64,000 bases of DNA from contig NZ_JAUSSZ010000007.1 of the NCBI RefSeq assembly GCF_030812595.1, positions 62,001-126,000 on the forward strand, written 5' to 3'. The notes beneath the pieces are model-generated. The model saw nothing but the letters and a program-made list of their open reading frames with translations. It was not told the DNA's origin and did not search any database. The DNA is from Arthrobacter bambusae (GTDB lineage Bacteria; Actinomycetota; Actinomycetes; Actinomycetales; Micrococcaceae). This document shows, in pieces, positions 1-8,014 of this stretch (positions are counted from its first letter, which is position 1; every line of letters begins with the position of its first letter). The position numbers and the translations under genes were made by a program.

Positions 1-233
1 TGTTCCGCCGGCGCCTCCAGACATTCGACAGACCACAACTCTTACCCACAGAACGGCGACACCGCCGCGGCGTTTCCGCAACCCTGCTGAGCACGGCGAC
101 GACGCCGCCGGTGCGGTGGCCACTTCGATCGGGCCCCGCAGACCCGCCGTTTGACGCCGTCCACGGCGAACTGCGGTAAACAGAGAATAAGCTCGGGTCG
201 TACGGTGAAGTGCAGGACTCGAGCCTGTTCTAC
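1..233. other. No gene recognised at left edge
   Basis: I see no coding region with a credible start and no structured element here. It lies downstream of the minus-strand aldo-keto reductase that ends at 234, so it could hold that gene's terminator, but I find no clear hairpin with a T-run. Confidence 0.5.
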
Positions 234-1313
234 TTAAATGGAGATTTCCATCGGTTCCCGGGTGTTTCGGAGTGCCTCGTTGGGAACGATGTCGTGAGGG
301 CCAAGCCGGTCTGAAGCGGACTTCGCGTGGTGCCAGTACGGGTAGATCAGCGGCGGTGCGGAGACATTGTCCAAGCGGTATCGCTCCTCTTCGGTGAGGG
401 TAATATCTGCGGCAGCGAGGTTGTCCAAGAGCTGTTGCTCGGTTTTGGCACCCACGACGAGCGACGCCATGCCTGGCCGGCCCAGCAGCCACGCCAGCGA
501 GATCTGGGCGGCCGAGACCCCGCGAGCATCGCCGATTGCGACGAGTTCGTCCACGATGTCATACAGGGCGTTCTGGTCACGGACCGGCGGCTCGTTCCAT
601 TCGGCGAGTTTACGAGAACCCTCCGGTGCTTGCTGCCCGCGCCGGTACTTGCCCGACAGCAGACCACCCGCCAGCGGGCTCCAAACCAGCACTCCGACGC
701 CCGCGTCCTCAGCGATCGGGAGCAGTTCGTACTCGGCCTCGCGAGCCTGCAAGGTGTAGTGAATCTGCTGTGAGACGAACGGCTGGTATCCGTTTCGCTC
801 GGACACGCCGAGGGCTTTCATAAGCTGCCAGCCCGCGTAGTTTGAACTGCCGATGTACCGCACCTTGCCTGAGCGCACGAGTGAGTCGAGTGCTTCGAGT
901 GTCTCTTCGAGTGGTGTCTGTCCATCCCATTCGTGTACCTGGTACAGGTCGATGTGGTCGATATCGAGACGACGTAGGCTCGCCTCGGCCTGGGCGACGA
1001 TCTGATGGCGCGACAGTCCGCCGTCGTTAGGACCGTCTCCCATAGCCATGCGCACCTTGGTAGCGACGAGTGTCCGGTCGCGTCGACCTTTAAGCGCCTG
1101 CCCCAGCATTTCTTCAGACGCGCCATACGAGTACACATTCGCTGTATCGACCAGGTTCACCCCGTGATCCAGCGCGACATCAAGTAGTCGTCTCGCCTCA
1201 TCCAGGCCGGTACTGCCGGCGTAGGCGAAAAAGCCCCGACCGCCAAACATCATCGCCCCGAGGGTGATGGTGGAGACTTTCAGCCCTGAACGTCCCAAAT
1301 TGCGGTATTCCAT
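234..1313 (-). CDS. Aldo/keto reductase
   Basis: This 359-aa protein is an NADPH-dependent aldo/keto reductase of the YajO/Tas-like branch and should reduce an aldehyde or ketone in the cytoplasm. The catalytic tetrad is visible as D56, Y61 (in DTANVYSYG), K86 and H127 (in YQVHEWDG). The C-terminal NADP-binding segment with a SLVVGAKTEQQL-type motif is present and the length is normal for the family. The ATG start has an AAAGGA Shine-Dalgarno sequence about 7 nt upstream. It lies 42 nt downstream of a LysR regulator gene on the same strand, so the two are probably one transcript. The substrate is unknown. Confidence 0.9.
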   Translation of the reverse strand: MEYRNLGRSGLKVSTITLGAMMFGGRGFFAYAGSTGLDEARRLLDVALDHGVNLVDTANVYSYGASEEMLGQALKGRRDRTLVATKVRMAMGDGPNDGGLSRHQIVAQAEASLRRLDIDHIDLYQVHEWDGQTPLEETLEALDSLVRSGKVRYIGSSNYAGWQLMKALGVSERNGYQPFVSQQIHYTLQAREAEYELLPIAEDAGVGVLVWSPLAGGLLSGKYRRGQQAPEGSRKLAEWNEPPVRDQNALYDIVDELVAIGDARGVSAAQISLAWLLGRPGMASLVVGAKTEQQLLDNLAAADITLTEEERYRLDNVSAPPLIYPYWHHAKSASDRLGPHDIVPNEALRNTREPMEISI

Positions 1314-1355
1314 GATGATTCCTTTCTCGTGCAGAATTTATTTGTTTAGGAGCAG

Positions 1356-2297
1356 TCACTGTTTAGGGGCGTCCACGAGTGTGGCTGACGGCCATGCGCC
1401 CGAGACCACCAGGTTGCGTGAGACTCGCAGCAGTTCGGCGTTGACGGCTTCGACCGCACGCGGAATGCGGGCGGCCCGCTGCAATCCCACTACGACAGAG
1501 CGTGACAGCCTTGGCTCGGCCAAGGGTGCACCGCTGAGCGTGCCCTCTTGGATGTCTCGAGCGACGCCGGCGCCGGGCAGGATGGTCCAACCGCGCCCGG
1601 CGAGGACCATTTGTTTTTGAACGCTCATGGAGTTTGTCTCGAGAGAGATCTTCGGCTCGATTGGAATATCAAACCGCGCCTTGTCGATGAGCGTACGCAA
1701 TCCGTGTCCCAGAATCGGAAGAATCAACGGTCCCCTCAGTACCCGGTCCCAAGTGACAGGTTCTGCGGGCAGCAGTCCTGCGTCGGCAGGAGCGACGGCC
1801 CAGAGGCGTTCGGAGAGCAGCGGCTTTACGCGCATCGCCGGCGTATCGGCCAGATTGTAGAGTACTGCGATGTCGACAACACCGTCGTCCAGCCATTTCT
1901 GCAGGTAGCCGGAAAACCCCGACATGATCCGGAGTTCCACGCCGGGGAATCTCTTGGCAACTGAGCTGGCAAGCGGGGGAACGATTACGTCAAGCAAGCT
2001 CTCCAATACTCCCACAGACACAAGTCCGGTGACGTCACCTGTCTGCGGCGTCAGTTCCGTGCGCGCGCGTTCCATCTCCTGAAGCGCGCGGCGGGCACGG
2101 AGAAGGAAGACCTCACCGGCTGAGGTGAGGACCATGCCTTGGCGTGTCCGGTCGAAGAGTACGACGCCGAGCTCGTCCTCGAGCGTTTTGATCTGCCGCG
2201 TCACTGCAGGCTGAACGATATGGAGCATTTGGGCTGCGTGTGTGACGCTCCCGGCCTCGGCTACGGTCACCATGGCTACGAGCTGTTTCATTTCCAT
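1356..2297 (-). CDS. LysR-family transcriptional regulator
   Basis: This is a 313-aa LysR-type regulator with an N-terminal winged helix-turn-helix (about residues 1-60, pattern AGSVTHAAQMLHIVQPAVTR) and a periplasmic-binding-protein-like effector domain behind it. I chose the ATG at 2297 because AAGGAGT sits 4-5 nt upstream. A longer reading to 2357 is open but lacks such a site. The domain layout resembles the NAC/CbbR-like members. It precedes the aldo/keto reductase in the same direction, which is unusual because LysR genes are mostly divergent from their targets. It may therefore control the reductase as part of its own operon, or the oppositely placed dehydrogenase region. The ligand is not predictable. 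Confidence 0.9.
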   Translation of the reverse strand: MEMKQLVAMVTVAEAGSVTHAAQMLHIVQPAVTRQIKTLEDELGVVLFDRTRQGMVLTSAGEVFLLRARRALQEMERARTELTPQTGDVTGLVSVGVLESLLDVIVPPLASSVAKRFPGVELRIMSGFSGYLQKWLDDGVVDIAVLYNLADTPAMRVKPLLSERLWAVAPADAGLLPAEPVTWDRVLRGPLILPILGHGLRTLIDKARFDIPIEPKISLETNSMSVQKQMVLAGRGWTILPGAGVARDIQEGTLSGAPLAEPRLSRSVVVGLQRAARIPRAVEAVNAELLRVSRNLVVSGAWPSATLVDAPKQ

Positions 2298-2482
2298 GTG
2301 ACTCCTTGGTTCGGGAGTTGTGTCCAGGAGATACGACTGCCGAAGGCCAACCGACAAATTTGGTTGAGCTAGGGCATCAACTTTGGGGGACCTTGCCGGG
2401 GCCCGCCATTTGACGTGGCACCGGCCGCTCGTTCGACGCGTTTTTCGCCGTCCCTGCTGACCAGTGCCACGTGCCGAGCGGA

Positions 2483-3496
2483 CTACGGGGCCAGCAAGAC
2501 CTTGGAGGCCTGGCGTGTTGCGGTGAGGTGGATGGCATGGTCAAGCTCGCCGAGCCCGACGGTCTTGACATCTATCGCTGCGAGCCCGGTGGCCTTGGCT
2601 AGCATTTGGGGTACGTCCTTCCAGTCCGAAATGTCGTGCGCACGTGCGCCGACAAGGCTTTTCTCGGTCATGGCGAGCCGGCCCGAGTTGATCTGGACAG
2701 GGTCCGCAGGCAGTCCCACGCAGACAACAGTCCCGCCTGGTGCGGCGAGCTCAACCGCTAGCGACACGGCGGACTCATGGCCGGCCGTCTCGACCACAAC
2801 GTCGAATGCGCCTGCTACCGCATTGGTGTCGCGACCGACGACCCTGATCTCGTCTACGCCCATCGAGGACGCAAGTTCCAATTGTTTGAGATCGGCTTCA
2901 GTGCCGATGGCGGTGGTCGACACTCCGTCCTCTGCTCCAAGCGCCGCGATTGTCATGAGACCGACCGATCCGGGACCAATTACTGCTACTTTCATGCCAG
3001 CCTGAACTGAACCGCGTTTTAGTGCGTGCAGGCCAACCGCGAAGGGCTCCGCGAGGGCCGCGACGACATCGGGGACCTCATCAGGGACAATGGCGACATT
3101 GCGCCGAGGGACAACGAACCGTTCAGCGAACACTCCGTCGATGTCCAGCCCTAGAACCTTCAGATTCTGACAGAGCATCGACCGGCCTGCCAGACAAGGG
3201 GGACATGTGCCGCACACGACGTGCCCCGAGCCTACTACCCTGGAGCCAACCGGGAGTCCGCTTCCTGGGGCTGATGCAACGACTCGCCCCAGGTACTCAT
3301 GTCCGATGATTTGCGGAAAATTGGGCCGGTAGGTCGCTTGCGCGGCTGCATTCCACTGGACGAAGGACACGTCCGTTCGACACAGTCCACCGTAGATCAA
3401 CTCCAGGAGAACTTCGTCTTCTCCGACCTGAGGAACCGGCATATCGCGCAGCTCCACACCGCCGGGGGCGGCTTTACTCTTCACAAGGGCTCGCAA
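2483..3496 (-). CDS. Zinc-dependent alcohol dehydrogenase (MDR superfamily)
   Basis: This 337-aa medium-chain dehydrogenase/reductase resembles threonine/sorbitol dehydrogenases. Catalytic zinc ligands are visible as C39 and H66-E67 (IIGHEYLG). The structural zinc site is complete with C95, C98, C101 and C109. The Rossmann glycine motif GPGSVG is at about 174-179. The start is an unusual TTG, supported by a strong AGGAGG 5 nt upstream. It stands alone on the minus strand, divergent from the catabolic run that begins at 4006, and probably oxidises an alcohol intermediate of the same pathway. I cannot assign the substrate. Confidence 0.88.
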   Translation of the reverse strand: MRALVKSKAAPGGVELRDMPVPQVGEDEVLLELIYGGLCRTDVSFVQWNAAAQATYRPNFPQIIGHEYLGRVVASAPGSGLPVGSRVVGSGHVVCGTCPPCLAGRSMLCQNLKVLGLDIDGVFAERFVVPRRNVAIVPDEVPDVVAALAEPFAVGLHALKRGSVQAGMKVAVIGPGSVGLMTIAALGAEDGVSTTAIGTEADLKQLELASSMGVDEIRVVGRDTNAVAGAFDVVVETAGHESAVSLAVELAAPGGTVVCVGLPADPVQINSGRLAMTEKSLVGARAHDISDWKDVPQMLAKATGLAAIDVKTVGLGELDHAIHLTATRQASKVLLAP

Positions 3497-4005
3497 TTGT
3501 TCCTCCTGGACCTAAACTTTACGAAGACAGCGGTGGGACGGAACGAGCCGCGGCGCGAAATGATTTCACCTTGCTGGAAGCTCACTCCATGCAGCCGTCG
3601 TGGTGTCAGCTTCCGTGCCCGACACCACGTCTTTATCGCCGCGTGTATGACCCACTGCAGCCATACTGCCCAGTGATACCGGACTTTTCAAATAACATTC
3701 GGTGATGCCGGCATCACCCCATCACATGCCCAATGCACGTTGCTTTCAGCCCTCGCCCCAAGAGTGGGCACATGGCGTTGGAACGTCGGTTGACTCCTGC
3801 AGACCCGGCCCGGGAAGAATGCGGGCAGGGCATGGACCCATCACAAATGATCATTTGCGGGGCACTCACTTCACGTCAGATGATGGATATCAACAGGCTG
3901 TGACTCGGGTCACCTAAGTGTTGAAGGCATCAGACCTCCCGATGATTCGAGTACGCCGGTCCGTCCTCGGTGGGAGCGGCGGCAGTGAACGGAGAAGCTA
4001 ACAGT
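3497..4005. promoter_or_regulatory. Divergent promoter region with two inverted repeats
   Basis: About 500 bp without a credible gene separate the zinc dehydrogenase (minus) from the SDR gene (plus). It contains a perfect 14-bp palindrome CAAATGATCATTTG at 3844-3857 and, 42 bp on, the inverted repeat GTGAC-TCGG-GTCAC at 3900-3913. Both lie 90-160 bp upstream of the SDR start and are plausible operators. No regulator can be matched to them from the sequence. Confidence 0.5.
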
Positions 4006-4791
4006 ATGACTGGCCAAAACAATAACTTTTCAGGCAAGGTCGCGATGGTGACAGGTGGCGGGAGCGGGATGGGCCGTGCCACCGCCCTCGCGTTTGCAGG
4101 AGCTGGGGCTCGCACTGTGGTTGTCGACCTGTCGGAGGAAGCAGGCATAGAGACCGTAGATCTCATTAAGGAACAGGGCGGAGAAGCTATTGCCGTCCGG
4201 TGCGATGTAACCCGGAGCGAGGATCTAAAGGCGGCATTGGAAGCGACGGTCGCAGCCTATGGACGTCTCGATGCAGCCTTCAACAACGCCGGCCTCGAGC
4301 ATGGGTTCATAGCCACGGCGGAGATCTCTGAAGCTGAGTTCGACCGTATCGTAGACGTGAGCCTGAAAGGGGTCTTCCTTAGCATGAAGTATCAGATCCC
4401 GGTCATGCGTGCCAACGGTGGTGGCGCCATTGTTAATAACTCATCCGCCGCTGGGCTGATTGGATTCAGAGGGCAGGCGGCCTATACCGCAGCAAAGCAC
4501 GGCATTGTGGGCCTCACTAAGTCAGCAGCCCTCGACTATGCGCCGGAAAAAGTGCGGGTAAACGCAATCTGTCCCGGCATCGTCGATACCCCAATGATGG
4601 ACCGGGTGACGGGCGGTACGTCCGAGGGGCGCGCTGCAAATATCGCAATGGAGCCCATCGGGCGCATGGGTCGCCCCGACGAGATCGCGAACACCGTGCT
4701 GTGGTTGTGCTCCGACGCTGCATCCTTCGTCATCGGCCATGCGTTGTCGGTCGATGGGGGAATGATCACGGGTCATTTCGGCGAACGCTGA
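4006..4791 (+). CDS. SDR-family NAD(P)-dependent oxidoreductase
   Basis: This 261-aa classical short-chain dehydrogenase has the cofactor motif TGGGSGMG at residues 16-23, NNAG at 93-96, and the catalytic S147, Y160 and K164 (YTAAK). The tail matches the usual xxVDGGMxxG pattern. I preferred ATG 4006, which follows GGAGAA at 9 nt, over an upstream GTG at 3970. It opens the plus-strand catabolic run and is followed 65 nt later by a SnoaL-like gene. The acidic residue after beta-2 (VVVDLSEE) suggests NAD preference, which is inference. Confidence 0.92.
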   Translation: MTGQNNNFSGKVAMVTGGGSGMGRATALAFAGAGARTVVVDLSEEAGIETVDLIKEQGGEAIAVRCDVTRSEDLKAALEATVAAYGRLDAAFNNAGLEHGFIATAEISEAEFDRIVDVSLKGVFLSMKYQIPVMRANGGGAIVNNSSAAGLIGFRGQAAYTAAKHGIVGLTKSAALDYAPEKVRVNAICPGIVDTPMMDRVTGGTSEGRAANIAMEPIGRMGRPDEIANTVLWLCSDAASFVIGHALSVDGGMITGHFGER

Positions 4792-4856
4792 AATACATAT
4801 AGACCAAGCCGGTACTAATCGCAGGAAACTGCCGAACCTAATGGAAGGAGAACCTG

Positions 4857-5261
4857 GTGCGTGCCAACGAATCAACAATCGAATTTCTGACCGAGTATTA
4901 CGCCGCTATGGAGGCGAAGGACACGGCGCGCTACAGTGCCTATTTCGCGGACCACATGACAGCCACCTTTGCCAACGCTCCAACGCTCGAGGGCGCGGAT
5001 GCCTTCGTCGCAACGCTTTCAGGCCTACTCGAACAGATCGAATCGCTTCATCATGACGTCGTCGCTGCTTGGGAGGAGGACGATGACGTCCTGATCTTTG
5101 AGTCGGTCGCGACCTGGACACTCCTAGATGGCAGATCCGTCACTATACCGGCCTGTTCAGTGTGCAGGGTGGTCGACGGTAAGTTCACGGACCAGCGGAT
5201 CTATGTGGACAATGCACCGCTATCCGCCGCACTTGAGCAAGCTGAGACCGTAAACGCCTGA
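4857..5261 (+). CDS. SnoaL-like/NTF2-fold protein
   Basis: This is a 134-aa small alpha+beta protein of the SnoaL/NTF2-like superfamily, recognised by the helix-rich start (FLTEYYAAMEAKDTARYSAYF), the ADHMTATFANAPTLEGADAF-type region and the beta-sheet end with a VVDGKFTDQRIYVD pattern. Members are often small isomerases, cyclases or hydratases with a pocket for a hydrophobic substrate, but many are uncharacterised. The start is GTG with GGAGAA 4-5 nt upstream. It follows the SDR by 65 nt and is probably co-transcribed. Confidence 0.75.
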   Translation: MRANESTIEFLTEYYAAMEAKDTARYSAYFADHMTATFANAPTLEGADAFVATLSGLLEQIESLHHDVVAAWEEDDDVLIFESVATWTLLDGRSVTIPACSVCRVVDGKFTDQRIYVDNAPLSAALEQAETVNA

Positions 5262-5446
5262 CATTCGCCGATTACGGCCCAGGATGCGCTAAGCCTGGCA
5301 CGCCCAGCCTTAGCCCAAGGTGAGGATGGCACCAGTCGACCCCGTTCATCAGATCTTCACAACCGAAAATTTCAGTCTAGGGACGCCGAAGTCTCCTGCC
5401 GCTTCGCGAACTCGGCGCCACTACCCGAGACTCGTCCGCATAGCGA

Positions 5447-6625
5447 TTGACGCTGAAAAGAAAAGGTAAAGTTTTGCGTAAATACGAACAGATCTCGGGA
5501 GCTACCGAGCAACGGGGCTGGAAAAATCCGGTGTCCGGGCCGGGCCGAGAAAAGGCGCCATCCGGCCTGATCACCGATCTAAAGTACCGGTTTCCTGGCC
5601 GATACATAGCAAGTTGGGGAGCTTTAGCGCTTGCCCTTTTGGTCATAGCCCTCGTTGTGCCGGTTACACTCCGCCCGGATGGGCTCAGGGTCTCGACTGC
5701 GCTGGCTGGAGTGCTCGCACTCGCGTCCCTCGGGCAGATGCTCGTCGTGATGCTGGGTGCGATCGATCTCTCGGTTCCTGCGGTAATCACATGCTCCGCG
5801 GGCGTAGTGGTGCATTACGGAACACAGGGGGCGAATCTTCTCGCAGTTGTCGGCGTAGCACTGGCAGTCTCCGTCGTGATCAGCCTCTTGAACTGGTTGT
5901 TCATATCAGTCATCCGCCTGAACGCCATCATCGTTACGTTGGCGACCTTTGGAATCGTTACTGGCGCGGTCGTGCTGTGGACCGGTGCGTCGTTCTCAAT
6001 GACTGGTCTGGCGCCGACGGACATGCAAAATTTCACCCACTGGTCCTTCTTGGGTCTCAACGCGTGCTTCATTGTCGCGGTCGTGGTTGGAGTGATCATT
6101 GCTCTGGTTCTATCCAAGACCCGCGGCGGGCGGCAAATCGCCGCCATCGGATCAAATAGGCGTGCCGCGCGGTTTCACGGCATCAATGTCCGTCGCATCG
6201 AATTCTTCACCTTCGGCGGTGTGGGACTCCTCTACGGTCTCGCGGGCGTATTGGTGGCGGGCTTTGTCGTGACGCCGGATACGTCGGTGGGCACGCCGTA
6301 CCAACTCGCTACCATCACCGCGGTCGCTATTGCGGGTACAGCGTTCAACGGCGGCCCGTCCAGCGCCGCCAGTGTGGTGTGTGCTTGCTTGTTCTTGCAA
6401 TTGCTCGATCAGGCACTTTCGATTTACGGGTTCGCCGCCGGCCCTCGGGTCGTGGCACAGGGCGTGGCTCTTGTGCTCGCGGTATCGGCGATCACCCTCG
6501 GGCAGTTCGCGCTCTCCGGGCTGCGCTGGGGCAATCGCGGTATCCATCGAGGCGGCGGACGAAACCCTGAACAAGGTGTGGGGTCGAAGACGACCCCATC
6601 ATTCAATATCAAGGAGACAATATGA
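5447..6625 (+). CDS. ABC transporter permease, ribose/sugar (RbsC) type
   Basis: This protein of up to 392 aa is a BPD_transp_2-family permease with about 8-10 hydrophobic segments and the conserved loop containing TRGGRQIAAIGSNRRAARFHGI, the EAA-like region that contacts the ATPase. The start is uncertain: TTG 5447 begins the open frame, but TTG 5474 has AAAAGG upstream and may be the real one. The stop overlaps the binding-protein start by 4 nt (ATGA), so translation is coupled. It should pair with the second permease, which is fused to the ATPase at 8015-10585, as a heterodimeric channel. Confidence 0.88.
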   Translation: MTLKRKGKVLRKYEQISGATEQRGWKNPVSGPGREKAPSGLITDLKYRFPGRYIASWGALALALLVIALVVPVTLRPDGLRVSTALAGVLALASLGQMLVVMLGAIDLSVPAVITCSAGVVVHYGTQGANLLAVVGVALAVSVVISLLNWLFISVIRLNAIIVTLATFGIVTGAVVLWTGASFSMTGLAPTDMQNFTHWSFLGLNACFIVAVVVGVIIALVLSKTRGGRQIAAIGSNRRAARFHGINVRRIEFFTFGGVGLLYGLAGVLVAGFVVTPDTSVGTPYQLATITAVAIAGTAFNGGPSSAASVVCACLFLQLLDQALSIYGFAAGPRVVAQGVALVLAVSAITLGQFALSGLRWGNRGIHRGGGRNPEQGVGSKTTPSFNIKETI

Positions 6626-7917
6626 ATACTAGTCGCGCGGGATGGGCCGGATTCCGACGGGATCGCCCCTCACTGCCACTTGTGGCGGGGGTTGTGCTTG
6701 CCACGATTCTCACGGGCTGTTCCACCACGACGGGGGCAAACACCTCCGACAACGCCTCTCATGGCGTGCCTACGGATCTGATCACAGCGTCCTCAGTGGA
6801 TCCCACTCAGCTTGCGGCGACGGCGAAGAAGGCGCTCTTGGCAGATGTGCCGGTCGCTCAACTTCCCCCAGTCGTGGCAGACACGTTCGCGGTAGCGTCA
6901 AAACCCCTCACTGATGCGCAACTGCAGCAGCTCAAGACCTGCTTGGGAGCGCGCTCCTGTGACACCGGACACGGAACGCTGACCGTTGCGATCAACGCCG
7001 ACTTCACCAACAACCCGTGGTGGAGCGTCCGACGTGCAGAGGCCACAGCCCAGGCGATCGCCTACCCCCAGGTCAAGCGGATCATCTTTACCAGCTCGTC
7101 CAGTGGGAATATTGCTGAGGTTCTTTCCAACTTGAGAAGCCTTATAGCCCAGAAGGTCGACATTATTGTCGAGGATCCGGTTTTCGGTCCAGCAGTTCTT
7201 CCGGCTGCGAAGGAGGCGCTTACCGCGGGCATCGCCTTTGTAACCGAGAACTCGCCTCTTCCCAACGAGGCGACGGCATCGGTCACCACGCAGCTCCCCT
7301 ATGACCTGTGCGCTATGGGCACCGGTGCTGTCCAGAAGATTACGGCCGGGGCGGGAACTGCGTCGAAGTCATACGCCCTCTACACCGGGGTCCCAGGCAA
7401 TGCGGATGCCGCTGAGTGGCAGCCTTGTGCAGAGAAAGCGTTGAAAGCGGCTGGCTGGCAGCAGGCTGTTTCTGGATTCACACAGTGGACACCACAGGGG
7501 GAGACCCAGGCCGCGAATGAGCTTCTCGCCTCGGGTAAGGACGTCTCCGCAATGCTCTACGACTACTCCAGCGATACCTTCCTGCGGCCCTATATCGCTG
7601 CAGGAAAGACTCCGCCGGCCTCATTCGTCGACACAGCCAACTATTCCGCCTTCAATGTCTACGACGACGCGAAGAAGGCTGGCCTCAAAGCAGAGAACTA
7701 TGTGTCCAATGGGCACGTTTGGTACGGACGTCTGGGAGTGACTGCAGGGATCGAGAGCAAGCTCGGCGTGAATGTCCCTAACAAGGTTCTCGCTCCCGTC
7801 CCGGTGGTGGGGCTCGCCGATATCCAGGATCAAAACGTATCGGGGATGCCTGCAAACGTGCCGCTACCTACCCTACTCAACCCTGAGTTGGCCAACTTGG
7901 CCCTCTCCGCCGGTTGA
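6622..7917 (+). CDS. ABC transporter substrate-binding lipoprotein
   Basis: This 431-aa precursor has an N-terminal basic region, a hydrophobic stretch and the lipobox ILTGC (Cys at about residue 33), so it is lipid-anchored outside the membrane. The body matches the type-1 periplasmic binding fold used by ribose-type importers: a TLTVAINADFTNNPWW start to the first lobe, ENSP in the hinge area and a late GLADIQDQN segment. An AAGGAGA site lies 6 nt upstream and it overlaps the permease by ATGA. Two cysteines at about residues 113 and 120 and another pair in the middle may form disulphides. The ligand is unknown. Confidence 0.88.
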   Translation: MNTSRAGWAGFRRDRPSLPLVAGVVLATILTGCSTTTGANTSDNASHGVPTDLITASSVDPTQLAATAKKALLADVPVAQLPPVVADTFAVASKPLTDAQLQQLKTCLGARSCDTGHGTLTVAINADFTNNPWWSVRRAEATAQAIAYPQVKRIIFTSSSSGNIAEVLSNLRSLIAQKVDIIVEDPVFGPAVLPAAKEALTAGIAFVTENSPLPNEATASVTTQLPYDLCAMGTGAVQKITAGAGTASKSYALYTGVPGNADAAEWQPCAEKALKAAGWQQAVSGFTQWTPQGETQAANELLASGKDVSAMLYDYSSDTFLRPYIAAGKTPPASFVDTANYSAFNVYDDAKKAGLKAENYVSNGHVWYGRLGVTAGIESKLGVNVPNKVLAPVPVVGLADIQDQNVSGMPANVPLPTLLNPELANLALSAG

Positions 7918-8014
7918 GTCGTTAGTCCAGGTGCCGGTTGGGGTTCGGACCGTCGGACCTCAACCGGCAACCCAAACAACCATGTGGACCTATCCACGTA
8001 GGGAAGAACTACTA

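Noticed and set aside
3702..3917. Small plus-strand frame in the divergent promoter region
   Set aside because: Composition is not protein-like, it has no ribosome-binding site, and palindromic regulatory sequence lies within it.
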